Notes: a model not told the origin generated them from the letters alone. Shown: positions 48,266 to 62,127, numbered from the stretch's first letter. The stretch: 64,000 nt of DNA from Telopea speciosissima (GCF_018873765.1 NC_057918.1:8626862-8690861), one strand, 5' to 3'. Numbers and translations are program-made.

Positions 48266-51200
48266 TCATGTCTTGAGATCATCAGACATTGCTGATGGTA
48301 TGCAGTGCGTTGCGAGAATATCCAGTGTCGCTGCCTTGGCAGTCCTTGTCTGGAGGACCACTATCTGCAGTCAGGAAGAACTCTAAGTAAGGGAAAGGAC
48401 GGAGGGAGAGAGGAAAGGGAAGGGGGGTTAAGTTGAGGAACCTGCTGGTACTCCAGATCAAACTTCAAAAATTCATCTTCACAGTTCTCCACCATGCCGG
48501 CCAAGCTCTTCAGATTCTTGACAGGTTTCCCATTGAAAGCAATAACCTAGACAAACAAGGGATGTTTTCATTAACTGAGAGGGAGCAAGTAAATAAGCTA
48601 TATAATCAGCAGTTTGTCTCCAGAGCATGTTCGAACCTGAGTATTGACAATGTCCTCGTACCCAATATTGACATCAGCCACAAGCACCTAAAAAATAAAT
48701 TCCAGAAAAGAAAATTCAAATACAATTCATGCTAAACAACACAGTTCTAATATAATGCACTATGACAACTAATTAAAGGTTGGTCAAACACAAAGGAGAG
48801 GGAGTGTCTGCATGCATGGGTGTGTCTGGAGCTTGGGGGGGTGGGGGAAGGGACTGGAGGAAGGGGAAAAGGGATCAACCTGAGAAACCACCGCAAGCTG
48901 TTCATCTTCAGATTGCGCCATTGCATGCAAGTGTTTGTCCAATAGTTTCACTGGTGCATCATATTCATAATCCTTCCCATACTGGCACATGAGTGGTAGA
49001 GAAGGTTAGGACAAAGTATTAGTTTGAAACTAATCCAACTCACAACCAAATACCTCAACACACAGCAAGTATTTCTAGGCTAAAAAGAGAAACAGGACTA
49101 CATATTCAAGAAACAGCTTTGAGTAACTCCTCTAATATTTCCTCCTTTTATCGTTTAACAATAGTGCCATTTTATTCAAGAGGGAGAAAAAAGGACAGAG
49201 CCTGCCATTTGCAACCAAAAACAGAGAAGAAACATTACAAACAAAAACCAAAATACAAAAGTATATCATGCCATCACTGGGAAACCAACCACATAAAACC
49301 CAGAAACTTTGACAACAAAACACAAAAGGCCCAAAATATCCATACCACTGCAACAAAAAGTTCCACCATCTATGAAACTTGCTACACTTCCCTACTGAGA
49401 CAAACATAACATTACAAACCAGGACCTGTGCAGAATTAGATGAAGAAGAAGAACTAAAGAGAAGAGAGATGAAACCAGGACTTTGGTGCACTAGAACAAG
49501 ATGGAGTGAATGGCCTCTATCGTGGACTAGCTATTTCCTTTGTATCAACCAATAACCAACTCTTACGGAAACCTACTAAGAGTTCAAGTCTAATTAAAAT
49601 AGAAAGCAATAACTACCTAAGTCTAATTACAATAGGAAATAATTAAAGAGACATAACAAGCTAATAACAAGTGAAACAGGATCAGTGATTTTGGCTTTGA
49701 TGATGGGAATGGAAGCCGATGCCGGGTGAGAATGGCAGGCTTTCTCACAGGCAGTGTTTGGTATGCATTCTTGGAATGCATTCTAAGTTGATTTCGCATT
49801 CTCGGATGATAAAAAAAAAGTAGTTTTTATTGCCCAAGAATGCGAAATCAACCTAGAATGCATAAAAAACACAGCAACAGATCGCCGGATCGCTGGAGAA
49901 GAAAGACGTGAGATGGAAGAGACCAAGTCACATAATTACTTCAGTGATCACATGACCACTAATTACATAAAAATAAAACTAAGTAAGGAATCCCGTATGC
50001 AACCTAATTACCCATATTTTAGGCCCATAAAAGTGACCTATTACATAGAAATCTCATGGGATCAAAGGCCCAACATGTATAGAACTCAACCCTAGACTTA
50101 TTCCTAATAAAACTAGCCTATTTCGGTGATGAATCTGCATCAACTCCATCCAGCTTGAAAATTTTGTCCTCTAATTTTGCAGTGATGAGAGGTAAACATC
50201 ATCTGAATAACCTTTGCCATAGATCGGGTGTTGCTGGCAGCACTATGTCTTGCATGTTCATCCATGCTCTGATACCACATATGTAGTCCTAGATTGGTAG
50301 GAGACCAACTAGAAACCAATAACCAGGATTTGCTATGAACGAAGTAATTTGGCTAGGTCAAAATAGGTGAAATTGGGATATTAGGGTTAGGGTTTGATGG
50401 TAGGGTTAGGTCAAGTTGATGTAGGGGAGTCTATCAGTGAATGTTACGTTAAGTTTTAATGGTTGGAAGTGTGCTGGAATGAATTGGCAGCAGGTTACGT
50501 TTAGGGTTTTGGATTTTTGAAAAGAAGAAGACGAGGGAATCTAGGGTTTAGGATGGTCACCTAGGGCTGATACCTGGATTAAGTTTCCCTTACAGTGAGA
50601 GGAGAGTTCGATCCAAAAAAAGGAGGGATTTTGTGGGCTGGTTTGGTCTGGGCAGAAATTTAGGTAATGGGAAAATTGAAAACAAAATGGGGAAATCTTA
50701 GGGTTTGGACTATGAGAGAATTTGAAGAAGAATTGGTAGGGGATGGGGATAATTCAAACTCACTGTTGTTGCAGAATTTCCTTGGCAGAATCTTGTTTGA
50801 TTATAGATCTTGAATAAAAATCAAACTTGAATTGAACTTGAAAATAGATTTTCAAAGAACCACCCGGGCTTCACACTGCAAGGTGTCGATCATCAAACAC
50901 CAATCCCACCAACGAACCACCCAGGCTTCCCATCGCAAGGTGTCAATCGGATCAAACACCGATCCCACTAGCCTTGATCAAACACAAGACAAAAATCTGC
51001 AATAGAGAAGAAGAGCAGCAAAAACTTTTCATTAATATCAAAATTCGTGTTCAATACTTGTCCCCCTTACAACTTTATATAAAAGACTCAAAAATACTCC
51101 TACACTAAAAAGGAAAAGCCTAACCCAATCCTTAACCTATTAGGTAACTTAAACTGATTAGGAAATTGAAATATTGAAGGAAATAGACTCAAAACATGGC

Positions 51201-54200
51201 TGGACTTATAGAGTCCAAATCCAACCCAACTTAAATAGTCACACGACCACTTAACCAAGTCACATGATCACTTAAGTAATCACATGACCAATAATTACAT
51301 AAAAATAAAACTAAGGAATCCCATATACAACTTAATTACTCATATATTGAAGGAAATAGAATCAAAACATGGCTGGACTTATGGAGTCCAAATCTAGCCC
51401 AACTTAAATAGTCACACGACCACTTAACCAAGTCACATGATCACTTAAGTAATCACATGACCATTAATTACATAAAAATAAAACTAAGGAATCCCGTATG
51501 CAACTTAATTACTCATATTTTAAGCCCATAAAAGTGACCTATTACATAAAAACCCATGGGATCAAAGGCCATTTATGAATGTTTTGCTTCAACTAACGGT
51601 TTCAACTTAACGGACCGGGGTTACTTGTAAGCCCCACCATAGTCCAGGGAGGTCCACATAATTGTTCAAACAATGGGGGGTTGCTTGTAATTGGACCAAC
51701 TACAGGTAAGGTCCATGTAAGTTACTCTAAATAATTTCAGTGAACCATGTGACGACTAGTCTACCAACTAAAATAATCAACTGTACATGGCATAATGCAA
51801 CTGACAGGGTATTAGTAAGGTGAGCTATTTGCCTGGGCAACTCTTTCAAAAAAATCCAACTCCAGGCATATGCAAAAGATTTCCTGCAGCAATGTTTTGA
51901 AAGCTGGATGATGGGAAAAGGGTAAGGCTACAACCCAAACCCCATGGTAGGATCGAATACACTGAAGGACAGCAGGTTACACCCTTAAAGAACAGCAGCA
52001 ATAGGGTTTCTGATAGGGCTGAAAATTTGGTCAACAGTAAGGATGTCGACACTAGTGTATGGACTCAAAGTATAGACACAATCCAAGGGTTAGATTGATC
52101 CCTACCACGGATTAGAAACTAGACCCCTAATGTCTAGGTCAAACACTGCCAACTTAACACCAACAGTAGGTAACGTGTAGTTGTGTACAATAATAAGCCC
52201 TTAAAAACTCAGTTACATCTGATGGCCAGAACTGAAATTACAGAAGAAAAAAAACCCAAAATATCAACTGATCAGCATCATGGATGGGCCTCAAACTCCC
52301 ATTGAGTGGAGGGTCTATTGCGTTCAATAACACTTCAGAATCTCAGCCACAGATGATGGCTAGATTGAGAATAAAGACTCTTGGTCAAAATTAGAAACTA
52401 AAGCACAGTTTTAGCAAGCTTACTGGCCTAAGAGTTCCAGGCAATGGATGAACTTAAACTCACTGTCGAAGGGAGCCTATGATATGGACATAACAATACC
52501 AGAAAGTTGGCCTTAAATTGATGGACAGATGATAAGATATTGCAATCTGAAGTTTTCTGCCAGAAAAGCCTTCAAACAAAGATGCCACAGCTAGTATTGG
52601 AATCGTCTAACACTTGATCTCTTAGAAAACTCGATGGACCATCCCTTGGAGCATCAATGGCACATCAATAGCCTTCAAAAGTTGTCTCGGTTGTCTCCAA
52701 CAGTTTATCACAATTGCAGGATAGAAAATGTTATTTTACAAACTGAAAAGGAGAAAAATAGAGGGAGATATGACCAAGGCCTCTCACCAATGGTGTTGGT
52801 CAGTCTCTCACTGAACTTGATCTCACACCATAGCTGAATCTCACAGCACACAAGCAAAAGCTTCATTTTTTCAAAACTCAAATCGTGGTGTCTGGTGTAG
52901 ACAGCCCCTCTTTTATTGATAGCAGAAAATGGATCCCCCCTTGCATGGGAAAGGAGATCTCCTTTAAAATGAAATCTAATCAATTAGAAACTATCCTAAT
53001 ATGGTTCCATACTCCCAGTTACATAAAAATAGAAACTAGCTAAAAGAAAAATATGTTCTGTACTCTGTAGTTATCTACCAAAATAGAAACAAAACAAAAA
53101 AAATTAGCAACTACTATTACAAAAAACCTATATCAAAAATAGAAACTAAATAAAGCTATTAAAGTCCCCCCACACATGGATTGTCTAGCATAATAGTGGG
53201 CCTCAATCTAGCCCAAAGTGGACCAATAGCTGGCCCAAAGGCCTTGGTTGGCTGGCTGGATAGGCCAGGCTCGATGGGCTGACTGGAGAGGCTGGTTCTT
53301 CCTCCTCTTCAAGCTCCATTGACTTGCATCACTGGACCCGAGCAGGGCAAACCGGTCGGACCATCATCTGACCACATTCTCAGGCCAGTCTTGTTATTGA
53401 ACCAAAGTAGTCTGGAAAACCAAACAAAAGTGTGTTGAAGCATTCAAAGTTCACAGTAATGTTCGAACTGGATGATTGAACTGTTCAGTCCGGGTTAGAA
53501 AATGGTAATAATTCTATAGCTCACTCTCGAATCTTATATTTTCTAAAAGGAAGATACTGTTGACTTCTTGATTTTATTACCCAAAAAAAAAAGACGACTT
53601 GATTTTAACTGGTCCTTTAATTGATGGGGAATAACTAGCTCTGGAATCTTCTATTTTCTAAAAGGATTATACTGTTGACTTCTTGATTTTAACTGGTCAT
53701 TTAATTGATGGAGAATAACTAGCTCCCTTTTTGGTATTAATTAGCTCCTTTTTAGAGGGAATATAATTTTGACTTCTTAGTAGGCTATCAATAAATTCCT
53801 TTATTGATGGATTGTAGTTTCAATTTTGAAAACTCTCTTTTCTTAACCTTCTTAAATTATCTATACATTTATAAATAAAGAATTGGTAGGTACTCTAGGG
53901 TTATCTAAAAACTTAGAATGCTAGTTGTCTTTGCAAAAAAAAAGAAATACACCTCTGAAATAGTTGGCTATAATTAGCATGGATAACATATATACAATAC
54001 TATTGACCCTGGGTTGAACCATGGTCAATCCAGTTTGACCCAACCGTAGGATGTGTTTAATTCTATGCTTAGGTCGGTGTTTAGAACAATGGTGTGCAGT
54101 TCACCAACCTCCAGGCCAAAAATGCATTGATTTGATTAAGAACGCCTTAAAGCCACCTCAGATGAACTTGAGAACTCCACACCAAGTTAACTAAGAAAGA

Positions 54201-57200
54201 AGTAAGTGGCATACCACTAAGAGCCTAATCAATAAACAGAGACTGCAAAGAGCTTTTCTTACGCCATCTCCTACCTTCTTCGTTTTAATTGATTTTCGCC
54301 CTATCTAGCCAAAAAAACTTACAAAAGAAATTGACAAAGCGTCAATATCCCCACATTTCCATCATCTATGAAGGGGCTATAGTGTACACTCTAGACACAC
54401 CCAACAAACTACACCAGAAAAAGCACTGGTTGGGTTGCTGCAAAAAGACTTTTTAAGGTAACCTTTTAAGGTAGTAACGTAATATAATGGCATCATACAC
54501 TGCAGCAGCACTGGGGTGCTATCCCCCTTTAGATGTTTAAAAACATCTTCCAGATCATCCATACTACTTCCAGTTTATTAGTGCAATAGTTACTGGTGAC
54601 AACTGCTGCCCCAACCCCACCGCTTGTCCCATAATAGTAGAAAATATTCTTCTCTATAGCTCCTGGATTATTCCCCATCCCACAGAAGCTATTTTCCCAA
54701 TAGGGTTTCACTTGTTAGCCCGAAATTGATGATACAAACTGCATCCCCTAATCCACAGAGTATATATTTATTGATATTCTCAATTTCTCTAACCTCTAAA
54801 TAGCTAACATTTGATGTGAGATCTTTTTCGATCAGATCTATCCAAATGGTTGCCTCCCATATGCATATCACCTTCCAAGTTCCAATGGAAGCTGAGAAGT
54901 GCGAAAGAGGTAGACGATGATCTAGCTAAGCAACGTGCTGTAAGAACTAGATTGTGTTTAGGAGATGCTTAGCCTTTTTTATGGTTTAGGGTGATGGGTG
55001 TACGCAGTTCACACCTATGTGACGCCGGGATCTGAGTAGTTGTTAAGGATAGGATAAGTATGCCACCTCGTATAAATGTATATACGTGTACGTGTACTAC
55101 CTAGCCTTGTACTATGTTCCGTATTTGACACCCTTTGTACTGCATAGCTTCATTATAAATAAGAAAGGCCTCTGTCAGATACTCACATTAGACAAGCCAA
55201 ATCATTCTCTAATTCTCACTTCTCAATTTGGTATCAGAGCCCAATACTTAGGGTATTTTTTTTGAGGCCACCACCAAAAGAGTTCGGCCCCACACACTAG
55301 AGGCTTCAGCCTCCCACGGCTGAGCATGGTCGATTGAAACATGCCACCAAGACCTGACCCCACTTACCCGCTGACTCCCATATGACCCCACCATCTTCCG
55401 TCTAGACTGCAGGACCCAGCGTCCTCTTTCTTGGCCTCATGCCCTTGCACCTGACCCTACCAGCTCCTGCTACGCCCTCTAGGCCTCCGCCTGGCCCTGG
55501 CAGTTCCTGTTACGCCCTTCAAGCCTCCGCCTGGCCTGGTTGCATTCCATCAAGCCCTCTGCGGCTTACCGACAGGCCTTTCAGGCCTTCTGCCGCTTAC
55601 CGCCAGGCCCTACAGGCCTCCCGCAATCACTGCCACCCCTCACCTGGCTCCCCACGATTACTGCCAGCCTCCGCCTTGGCCCCTGCTGCTTCCCTGGCCA
55701 CCTGCCTTGGCCCCTGCCAGCCCTCACCTTTTTGTTGTTGTTGTATTATCATTAGCTTGTACCTTATTCTCTTTTTATCAATAAATTATTATTAAAAAAA
55801 AAAAAACATGATGCTAAACAGGAATACAAGGAGAGAACATTAGTAGGTAGATTGGAATGTCAATAGGAAAACATTATTTCCCTTCAAGAATATTATCTTC
55901 GCCCATAAGACTAATTGACATCCCAACCATTTGTCCGTTTTAGCTTACAATCAATCTTAGAAATAGTATTCACCCAAAAAAAATTAAAAATAAGAGTAAT
56001 GCATCCTCCCTATCCACATTGCATAAATCCCCGAGGTACCAAAATCTTCATATAGAGTCCACCTATTTAGCTAATAAGGACCCCAATTACAACTGGTCTG
56101 CCAGAGCTCCTTGGCTGAGGTATAAAATCAATGTCATCACCTTCCTCATTTGATATCTCAGGCGAAAAATTTTAACTTCCACATCGTAAAATCAACATCT
56201 CAGGAAAGATCCTGCAGACCATCCCAATGGTAACTTTTTCTAGAACCTTCTGTGCACAAATTCTTTACTTCACTTACAGAAAAGAAATTTTCACTATATT
56301 TATAGAGACATATCCTCCCAAAAAAGGTACAGCCTTTTGCATATCAGCACAACACTTTTACTCACATGAAATACAACACCTACCATACTTACCCCACCCC
56401 ACCCCCCAAAAAAAAATGTCTACTGAGATAAAGATATCAATTGATCAAATTAAACAGTTTATGAGTTAATAAAATCACCCCATGAAACTGAAAATTTTGC
56501 AAATAAGCTAAAATTTACTTAAAGATTATAAATTCATTTATGCGATACAGAATAAATAAACGTGGAACAAGAACAATGTTAAAAATTAAAATAACTCACA
56601 CCTCAGACCGTAGATATGGAACGGATACAGTTGTAAAGACAAATCCAGCAATAATATAATAGGAAGGAGGTTTTCCCTTGATGTGTGCTTGGATAAGCCT
56701 TTTGTGAGTTGCCAGTTTGATACTGAATTCAAGAATTTCTGAATTGCGGAGAACTTTCACTACAGCATTCTCTCCAGTGTATTTTTGAGAAACAAGATAA
56801 CTAAAACCAATGCGCTCTCCATGTCTAAAAGCAACTGGAATATCACAAAGCAAGAAAGAAGAATTAGTTACAAGATGAATGGACAGCAGGGCTTGGAAAC
56901 ATCACCCCCTTCTTTTTTTAATGCATTTGTTATGACCGGAATCAATCAATACCAATAGAATGCAAGCCATGAAACTCAACTAAATCACAGCTAATATCCA
57001 GTCCGTACAAAGAAGCCCCACACTCCACGATGTTATTGAATACTCTTAAATGAAAGAAAAACCAAAGGAACTAGAGCTTCTTTCCCTTCTTCACAAATAA
57101 CTCAAAACAGGGGAAAGAACCCATACTAATTTGACAGAATTTAAATATTAACAAATTAAGAGACCTAATTACTTATTTATTATTGGGGGGAGGGTTTCCT

Positions 57201-60177
57201 ACAAGGGCAGTGTAAGAAGGAATCTTCATGTTACACCAATGAGGGTCTTGAGAATGGTATCATTCATATGGGGTCCACATGGGGCTCACATGGTCAGAAT
57301 AAGAGTGGGCCCCACTGACTATTATGCGAGAAGGGTATATTGGAATCTACACAAGGCGGCGCATTCTTCCTTTTCCCTTATTATTGTGGAGTGAATTGTA
57401 AAAAGTTATCAGAAAAGGAAACAGCAGCTTCACAGGCATGTGTTCAAGACCTTATAATTTTTCTTGTACAACCCCCCAATAAGATTTTTACCATTTTCTA
57501 GAGAAGAAAAACTAAAAGGCCATGGTATAGCAATGTAGAAGTAGTGGTCCGATGTTCCTTAGACCTTGTTTGCCAGTAACCTACAACATACTTCGGTGAG
57601 GAGCACCAGTGTTAACTAGTTCAAGTCAGATGCCAAAGCTGGAACAAGTTGAAGTTACAGAAGAAATGCGAGACATTCCGCTATGGAAGAAGAGAGGAAA
57701 AGCAAACCCTACAGGTTACCGTTACATAAAAAAAGCAACACAGCCCAAATCACCCAAAATAGCGTAGATTGGCAAAACAGAAAAACATAAGTTAATAAGC
57801 ATAAATGTCAAACCTGTTCCATCATTAGCAATATCAATTCCGTCAAAGCTGAGTAATATGTCGGATGGCTTCAAAACCTGAGATTCTGGAGCAGTAGGTT
57901 CAATTCTTCTGATGCGAACGCCCTTCTGGTCCGGTTTCATCCCCATTGCCATTCGCAAATCTGGATTTTCCATCTTTTGCCACTCAACTCCAAGAATTGG
58001 AAACCCTGGCAGGTACCAGATAGCATTGAGAGTTCATGAAAGAAAGGAATGGGGTTCTCATTGCTCCAACAAAAGGAATGGTTACTTCCTTCCCACTAAG
58101 GTTGACATTGAAATTATGAGGTAAGATATATAAACGCAGCAGTAAATTTTGATGCATAAAACTATATAAGCGCCATTAAAGAAATCAAATTAAGAAGAGC
58201 AACCAGAATGATACCTCCGCATACCTGTATATCCTCCATTCCTCTCATAGTCCTGAATGAAGTGCATAATGACAGGGGTTGGTATGACATAACCTATATT
58301 CTCCGCATCTTCATGTTTAAGGGACTGAAATGCAATACCCACACATTTGCCCTTGTCATTGAAAGCAGGTCCACCAGAATTTCCCGAGTTTATGGCAGCA
58401 TCTATCTGTTAAATACGACTCACAGATGAGACACTTCAGGACACAATTTCAACAAGCTGGCACAAAAGGCAAAATGAGGAGGTATAAAGCCGTTAATGCA
58501 ACCTGCAATCCCAAAAGCTCAGTGGACCCATGAACATATGACAAGATTTCTATGCGTGACACCACACCACTTGTCACGGAAATTGTGTCTCCTCCTATTG
58601 GGTAGCCCACAACAGTGACAGCATCTTGGAGTGCAGGCAAGGACCCAAATTCCACAGGTGAAACGCCTTCCCAAAACTCATCGTCATTTACTGTCAGCAT
58701 TGCTGCAGTGGGACCAGATAAATAAACTAAACCAATTCTATAATCTATGTCAATGCTAAAAAAGTTGGGGACACTGGAAAGAAAGGTCACTTAAAAATAA
58801 GATACATATCAAGAATGTTGAACCTATATGTCCAAAACATTGTAGAACTCATGATAAATCTGAACCATTGGATATATAACTAGACAAAGACTCATATCCG
58901 TGTGTCTTCTTTTTATTCTCTCTGATTCTCTTATCTGAAGACCTAGAATGGAAGTTAACGAGGAAAAATCCTGGATTTTAAATACTATATTGCTACTACA
59001 TTTGCTTATTGTTTTTATAGAAACGAGGTACCATGGTTCGTCATCCATTATAACTAATTATAAATAAAGAGAAGTAATAAAATTAAGTGATTTTGTCATG
59101 AAAACATTGAACAAATTAATTTAAGGAAGAGAACATATATAAGTATAAAAACTGTTAGCTTTGCAAGCTTGTTCATTAAAAAAAAAAACACTGATGACTT
59201 GATGAGTTTAGCAAACTTGTGCATTAAAACATTATTGTTTGCTTAACAGTTCAATCAAACATAGAAGTGATTAGGAGATATAGTCAGGGAACATCATATT
59301 TAAATTTCATGTCGCTTTCCAAAGAATATAAGGAAATATGTTAATTATTTGTAAGAGAATCTAATCACTCTAAATTATCAAATCAGACTTTAGAAAATAT
59401 CACACAATAAACTAATTGGTTGCCCATGAAAATAATATTAATCGTAGTCATAAGATGCAATATCCAATTAAAATTCTAATACCCTAGAGCACAGAAAGTT
59501 CACACTAGCCATAAAGCTGCATATCGTGTTTGAGAAAAGTGAGCAACTAAGAAAGGTGGAGCAAAATGATCGTTCTTACCAATATCACACTCCGTTCCAA
59601 TTGCTAGCACAGTGGCCAAGTACTTGGTATCGGAGCCGCGTTTCTTGAGCTTAACTTGTGTATAATGCTCCACGGAGTGAGCATTCGTCAGAACCCTCCG
59701 TTCACCAATAATGAAACCACTACTACCGGAACTATACTGTCGCTTCCGCTGCCAGGGAAGAGAAAAATTGGGCTCTGTATGAACACAAAACACCTTAACG
59801 ACGGCATCCATGGATGGAACCACCTTGGCAACATTTTCCCACCTGGGCGGTGGCTCAATAACACAATGCCTAACGACGTCGCCGGAGACCGACACGGTAG
59901 GTACACAGTCGCCTTTGTTTTCGGCGGCACGAGAAGTCCTCCTGGTAGGACAAGCGACGACAGAGGTTTCAGCATTGTCGGAGTGCTTTGCAGCTTTTCG
60001 ACCCCGACCACCACGTCCCTTGTCAGCGGCGGGAGGATCGGGGTCAACGAATTCGACGTTGCTAACGGAGAAAACGTTGTCCATGGCGTTAGAGGAAGTA
60101 GTGCCTGAATTGTTCGTCTGTGCTTCGGCTGCTGGTTGCTTCGGTTTTCGGCCTCGTTTCCTCTTCGAATCTCCCAT
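48266..60177 (-). CDS. DEG9: DEG9, nuclear Do-like serine protease
   Basis: Nine exons: 60177-59580, 58702-58503, 58405-58225, 58005-57814, 56834-56602, 48981-48880, 48687-48637, 48546-48442 and 48364-48266. They total 1761 nt, giving 586 aa, close to other plant DEG9 proteins. The trypsin-like domain has catalytic His167 ([11 protein letters not shown]), Asp198 (GTECDIAML) and Ser276 (NSGNSGGPA). PDZ-type segments follow ([20 protein letters not shown], then [20 protein letters not shown]). The N-terminus has basic [11 protein letters not shown] (4-14) and GRGGRGRK, fitting nuclear targeting. No signal peptide. Known for Arabidopsis DEG9: nuclear hexameric protease that degrades the response regulator ARR4, linking light and cytokinin signalling; the same role here is inferred. 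Intron 5 is 7.6 kb and packed with repeats. Confidence 0.95.
49754..49872. mobile_element. TIR MITE in DEG9 intron 5
   Basis: GTGTTTGGTATGCATTCTTG at the left and AGAATGCATAAAAAACAC at the right pair up. Inside, CTAAGTTGATTTCGCATTCT pairs with AGAATGCGAAATCAACCTAG. A related, more diverged copy is at 62003-62127. Confidence 0.65.
49918..51575 (-). mobile_element. Rearranged LTR element in DEG9 intron 5
   Basis: Blocks AAGTCACAT, CACATGACCA, TTACATAAAAATAAAACTAA and AAAGTGACCTATTACAT occur at 49918-50070 and again at 51240-51570. In minus orientation a TGGTATCAGAGC primer-binding site (complement at 50266-50277) adjoins an LTR end near 50282, and the other LTR starts TGATGCAGATTC at 50142. 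That leaves only about 140 bp internal. The right LTR also has a 57-bp tandem repeat (about 50865-50980) and a 181-bp tandem duplication (about 51173-51534). The LTRs are not full matches, so deletions or nested insertions are likely. Confidence 0.5.
51576..54939. other. Middle of DEG9 intron 5
   Basis: No coding exon recognised. Repeat-like AT-rich DNA. It includes a tandem duplication at 53519-53735 (ATTTTCTAAAAGGA, ACTGTTGACTTCTTGATTTT, GGAATAACTAGCTC in both units) and blocks such as AAAATAGAAACTA (53030-53150). Confidence 0.45.
54940..55806 (+). mobile_element. LTR fragment with primer site and poly(A)-like end
   Basis: A likely LTR end (about 54940-55231) is followed by TTTGGTATCAGAGC (55231-55244). 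Next comes a proline-codon-rich, GC-rich stretch of imperfect GCCTCCGCCTGGCC-type repeats, then TTTTTATCAATAAATTATTATT and an A run to 55806. AATAAA plus a terminal A run suggests a retroposed transcript of an LTR element. Boundaries are approximate. Confidence 0.45.
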
Positions 60178-62002
60178 CCGATACTCTATTTATTAGGTTT
60201 TCTTCTTCTTCTTCTCAGTTTCTGAAGACTTCGCGTCTACTCTCTCCTCTTCGAGAGAAACCTGAAACCGAAACCGAACGAATAAGAAGACACGCAGCGA
60301 ACGAATACGAAGACACGCAGCGTTGTCCAGAGAGACCCTATGCGCCAAAGAATCCGTACAATGTTATTCTCAATCCATTACATTCAACATTTGGAAAACA
60401 TGGCCCAGAAAGGGCAAAAACGACAACTAATTATTGTTTATCGATAAGGTAACTCAAGCCCCGTCACACTCCGCGTAAGGGCAAATGCTCAATGCTTGTT
60501 CCATCCAGCGCTATTTAACATATAGAATAATATATTTAAAAAATAAATAAAATTAAAATAGATGTCGAACACTGACTGTACGTGTAGGTTAAAAATCAAG
60601 AAACCACATCTTTTACATTTAATTTTTATCGTCCTTTGGACATCTTGATTTCATGATTCTCATGGGCTTTGAACTTCTATGATCTATATGTACGTCGTAG
60701 GCCTTTACTTCACTCCCTCTACCCAAAAGGTGTGGGTTCCTCGTACCATTAAAGAAATTGTTTTTGTAAGGTGATATAATGACCCAAACTGGTTGAAATT
60801 TCATGTTTTTCTTTTTAATGTTTTAGCATCTAATTAACCTCAAGTCTCTTATTTACATGTCAAGTTTTTATCCAAACAAATGGTAAAATAGAGCATCCAA
60901 AAAAAATTCAAAAGCCTAAGAGAGTGCATTGTAATATTATAGGCGTACATTTGCATAAATGAAGATGCATATCAATACGTAGAAAGGTTTTAAAATTTGA
61001 CATGCGACTAATCTCGCACATGTCCTCTCTATCCAACGGTGAAATAGCTACATCATTAGTCCATGTAAAATAATAAGACTGAATCATTTAGGGAAACATT
61101 CCTAAATGCCCCCATGTTAAGTAGTTTCACCCTTAAGAGAAATGGTAATATTTAACGGGAAAAATCCTATTGAATAGCTTAACTATTATTTATTAAGAAA
61201 AATTAATTCTCATGTCTAACATATTGAGAGGGCATGAGAATAAACCCTATTCTGATGTCATGAGATTTTTGTTCTTTTTATTATATCATTTCTCTATCAC
61301 TATATTTGCATATTCTCTTATATTTCTAATAAGATGGTTTTTTATTTTTGTTCAGGACTATGGCCTACACCATCATTCCCGGGCTGTATCTCACTCTTAC
61401 TGCATAGGGGTTAGAGACGTCGTTTCATAGGGAGATGAGAGAGATAGACATAGGGGCCTAAAATAGGCCACACTCTTGGATAGGAAACATTTTCTCATTT
61501 TTAATATGGTCGGGGGATCACTACCAAAATGCATGGCCCTTGTGCCCAAACACAGGGAGGGTAAAATGATCACCCCATCCTCATGAGCCCACCCCAGTTG
61601 GATGCTTGTGCGCACGCTTCCATTGGCTTTGCACTGATGCAAGGCCAGTGCAGGGCCACAAGACTTGACAACCTTCTTTTTCCCTTAATGATTTATTATT
61701 TCTTTTGAGATAAAATAATTTTTACTCCTAGACAAAACATTTTCCTAATTTTAATTAGGGCTTACTAGAATGCGTTGCCCCTACGCTATTGCAAGGGGCA
61801 ATGGGAGCTCATGTATGAGCATCCAAGGGGAGGGGTAGGGTGTTCATTCCCCTGCCCCATGTGACAGGGCTTAGGGGACTTTGCCAGGCAATTTTCTTTT
61901 TTCCTTTTAATTGTTTATTCTTTTTTGAGAGAATTTTATTTCTTACTTTACTTCTTCACTTGATCAAAGTTGAAGCTAACAAGCCTTGAGATATGAAGCT
62001 AT
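60178..62002. other. Upstream region of DEG9
   Basis: 60178-60330 is the probable DEG9 5' UTR and promoter (TTCTTCTTCTTCTTCTC on plus, GA-rich on the transcript). The rest is AT-rich with GC-rich repeat patches at about 61365-61500, 61510-61690 and 61760-61890 (CATGGCCCTTGTGCCCAAAC, GAATGCGTTGCCCCT) that resemble pieces near 17290-17540 and 41945-42070. No gene. Confidence 0.45.
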
Positions 62003-62127
62003 GTTTGGTATGCATTCTTGAAATATATTATGTGCCTAGAATACATTCTGAAACGAAAAAATAAAGAAACTCAGGTTTGAGAACCTGTTCTACACCTAGA
62101 ATCTATGATAAGAATGTCAAACCAAAC
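62003..62127. mobile_element. Diverged TIR MITE (GTTTGGTATGCATTCTTG type)
   Basis: GTTTGGTATGCATTCTTG at the left pairs imperfectly with AAGAATGTCAAACCAAAC at the right. Same end motif as the MITE in DEG9 intron 5. Confidence 0.5.

Noticed and set aside
55439..55795. 118-residue Pro/Ala/Ser-rich open frame
   Set aside because: Low-complexity translation of an imperfect GC-rich repeat within retroelement debris in DEG9 intron 5.
59656..60196. Two plus-strand frames of 128-150 residues
   Set aside because: Antisense to DEG9 exon 1, whose GC-rich codons leave few stops on the other strand.
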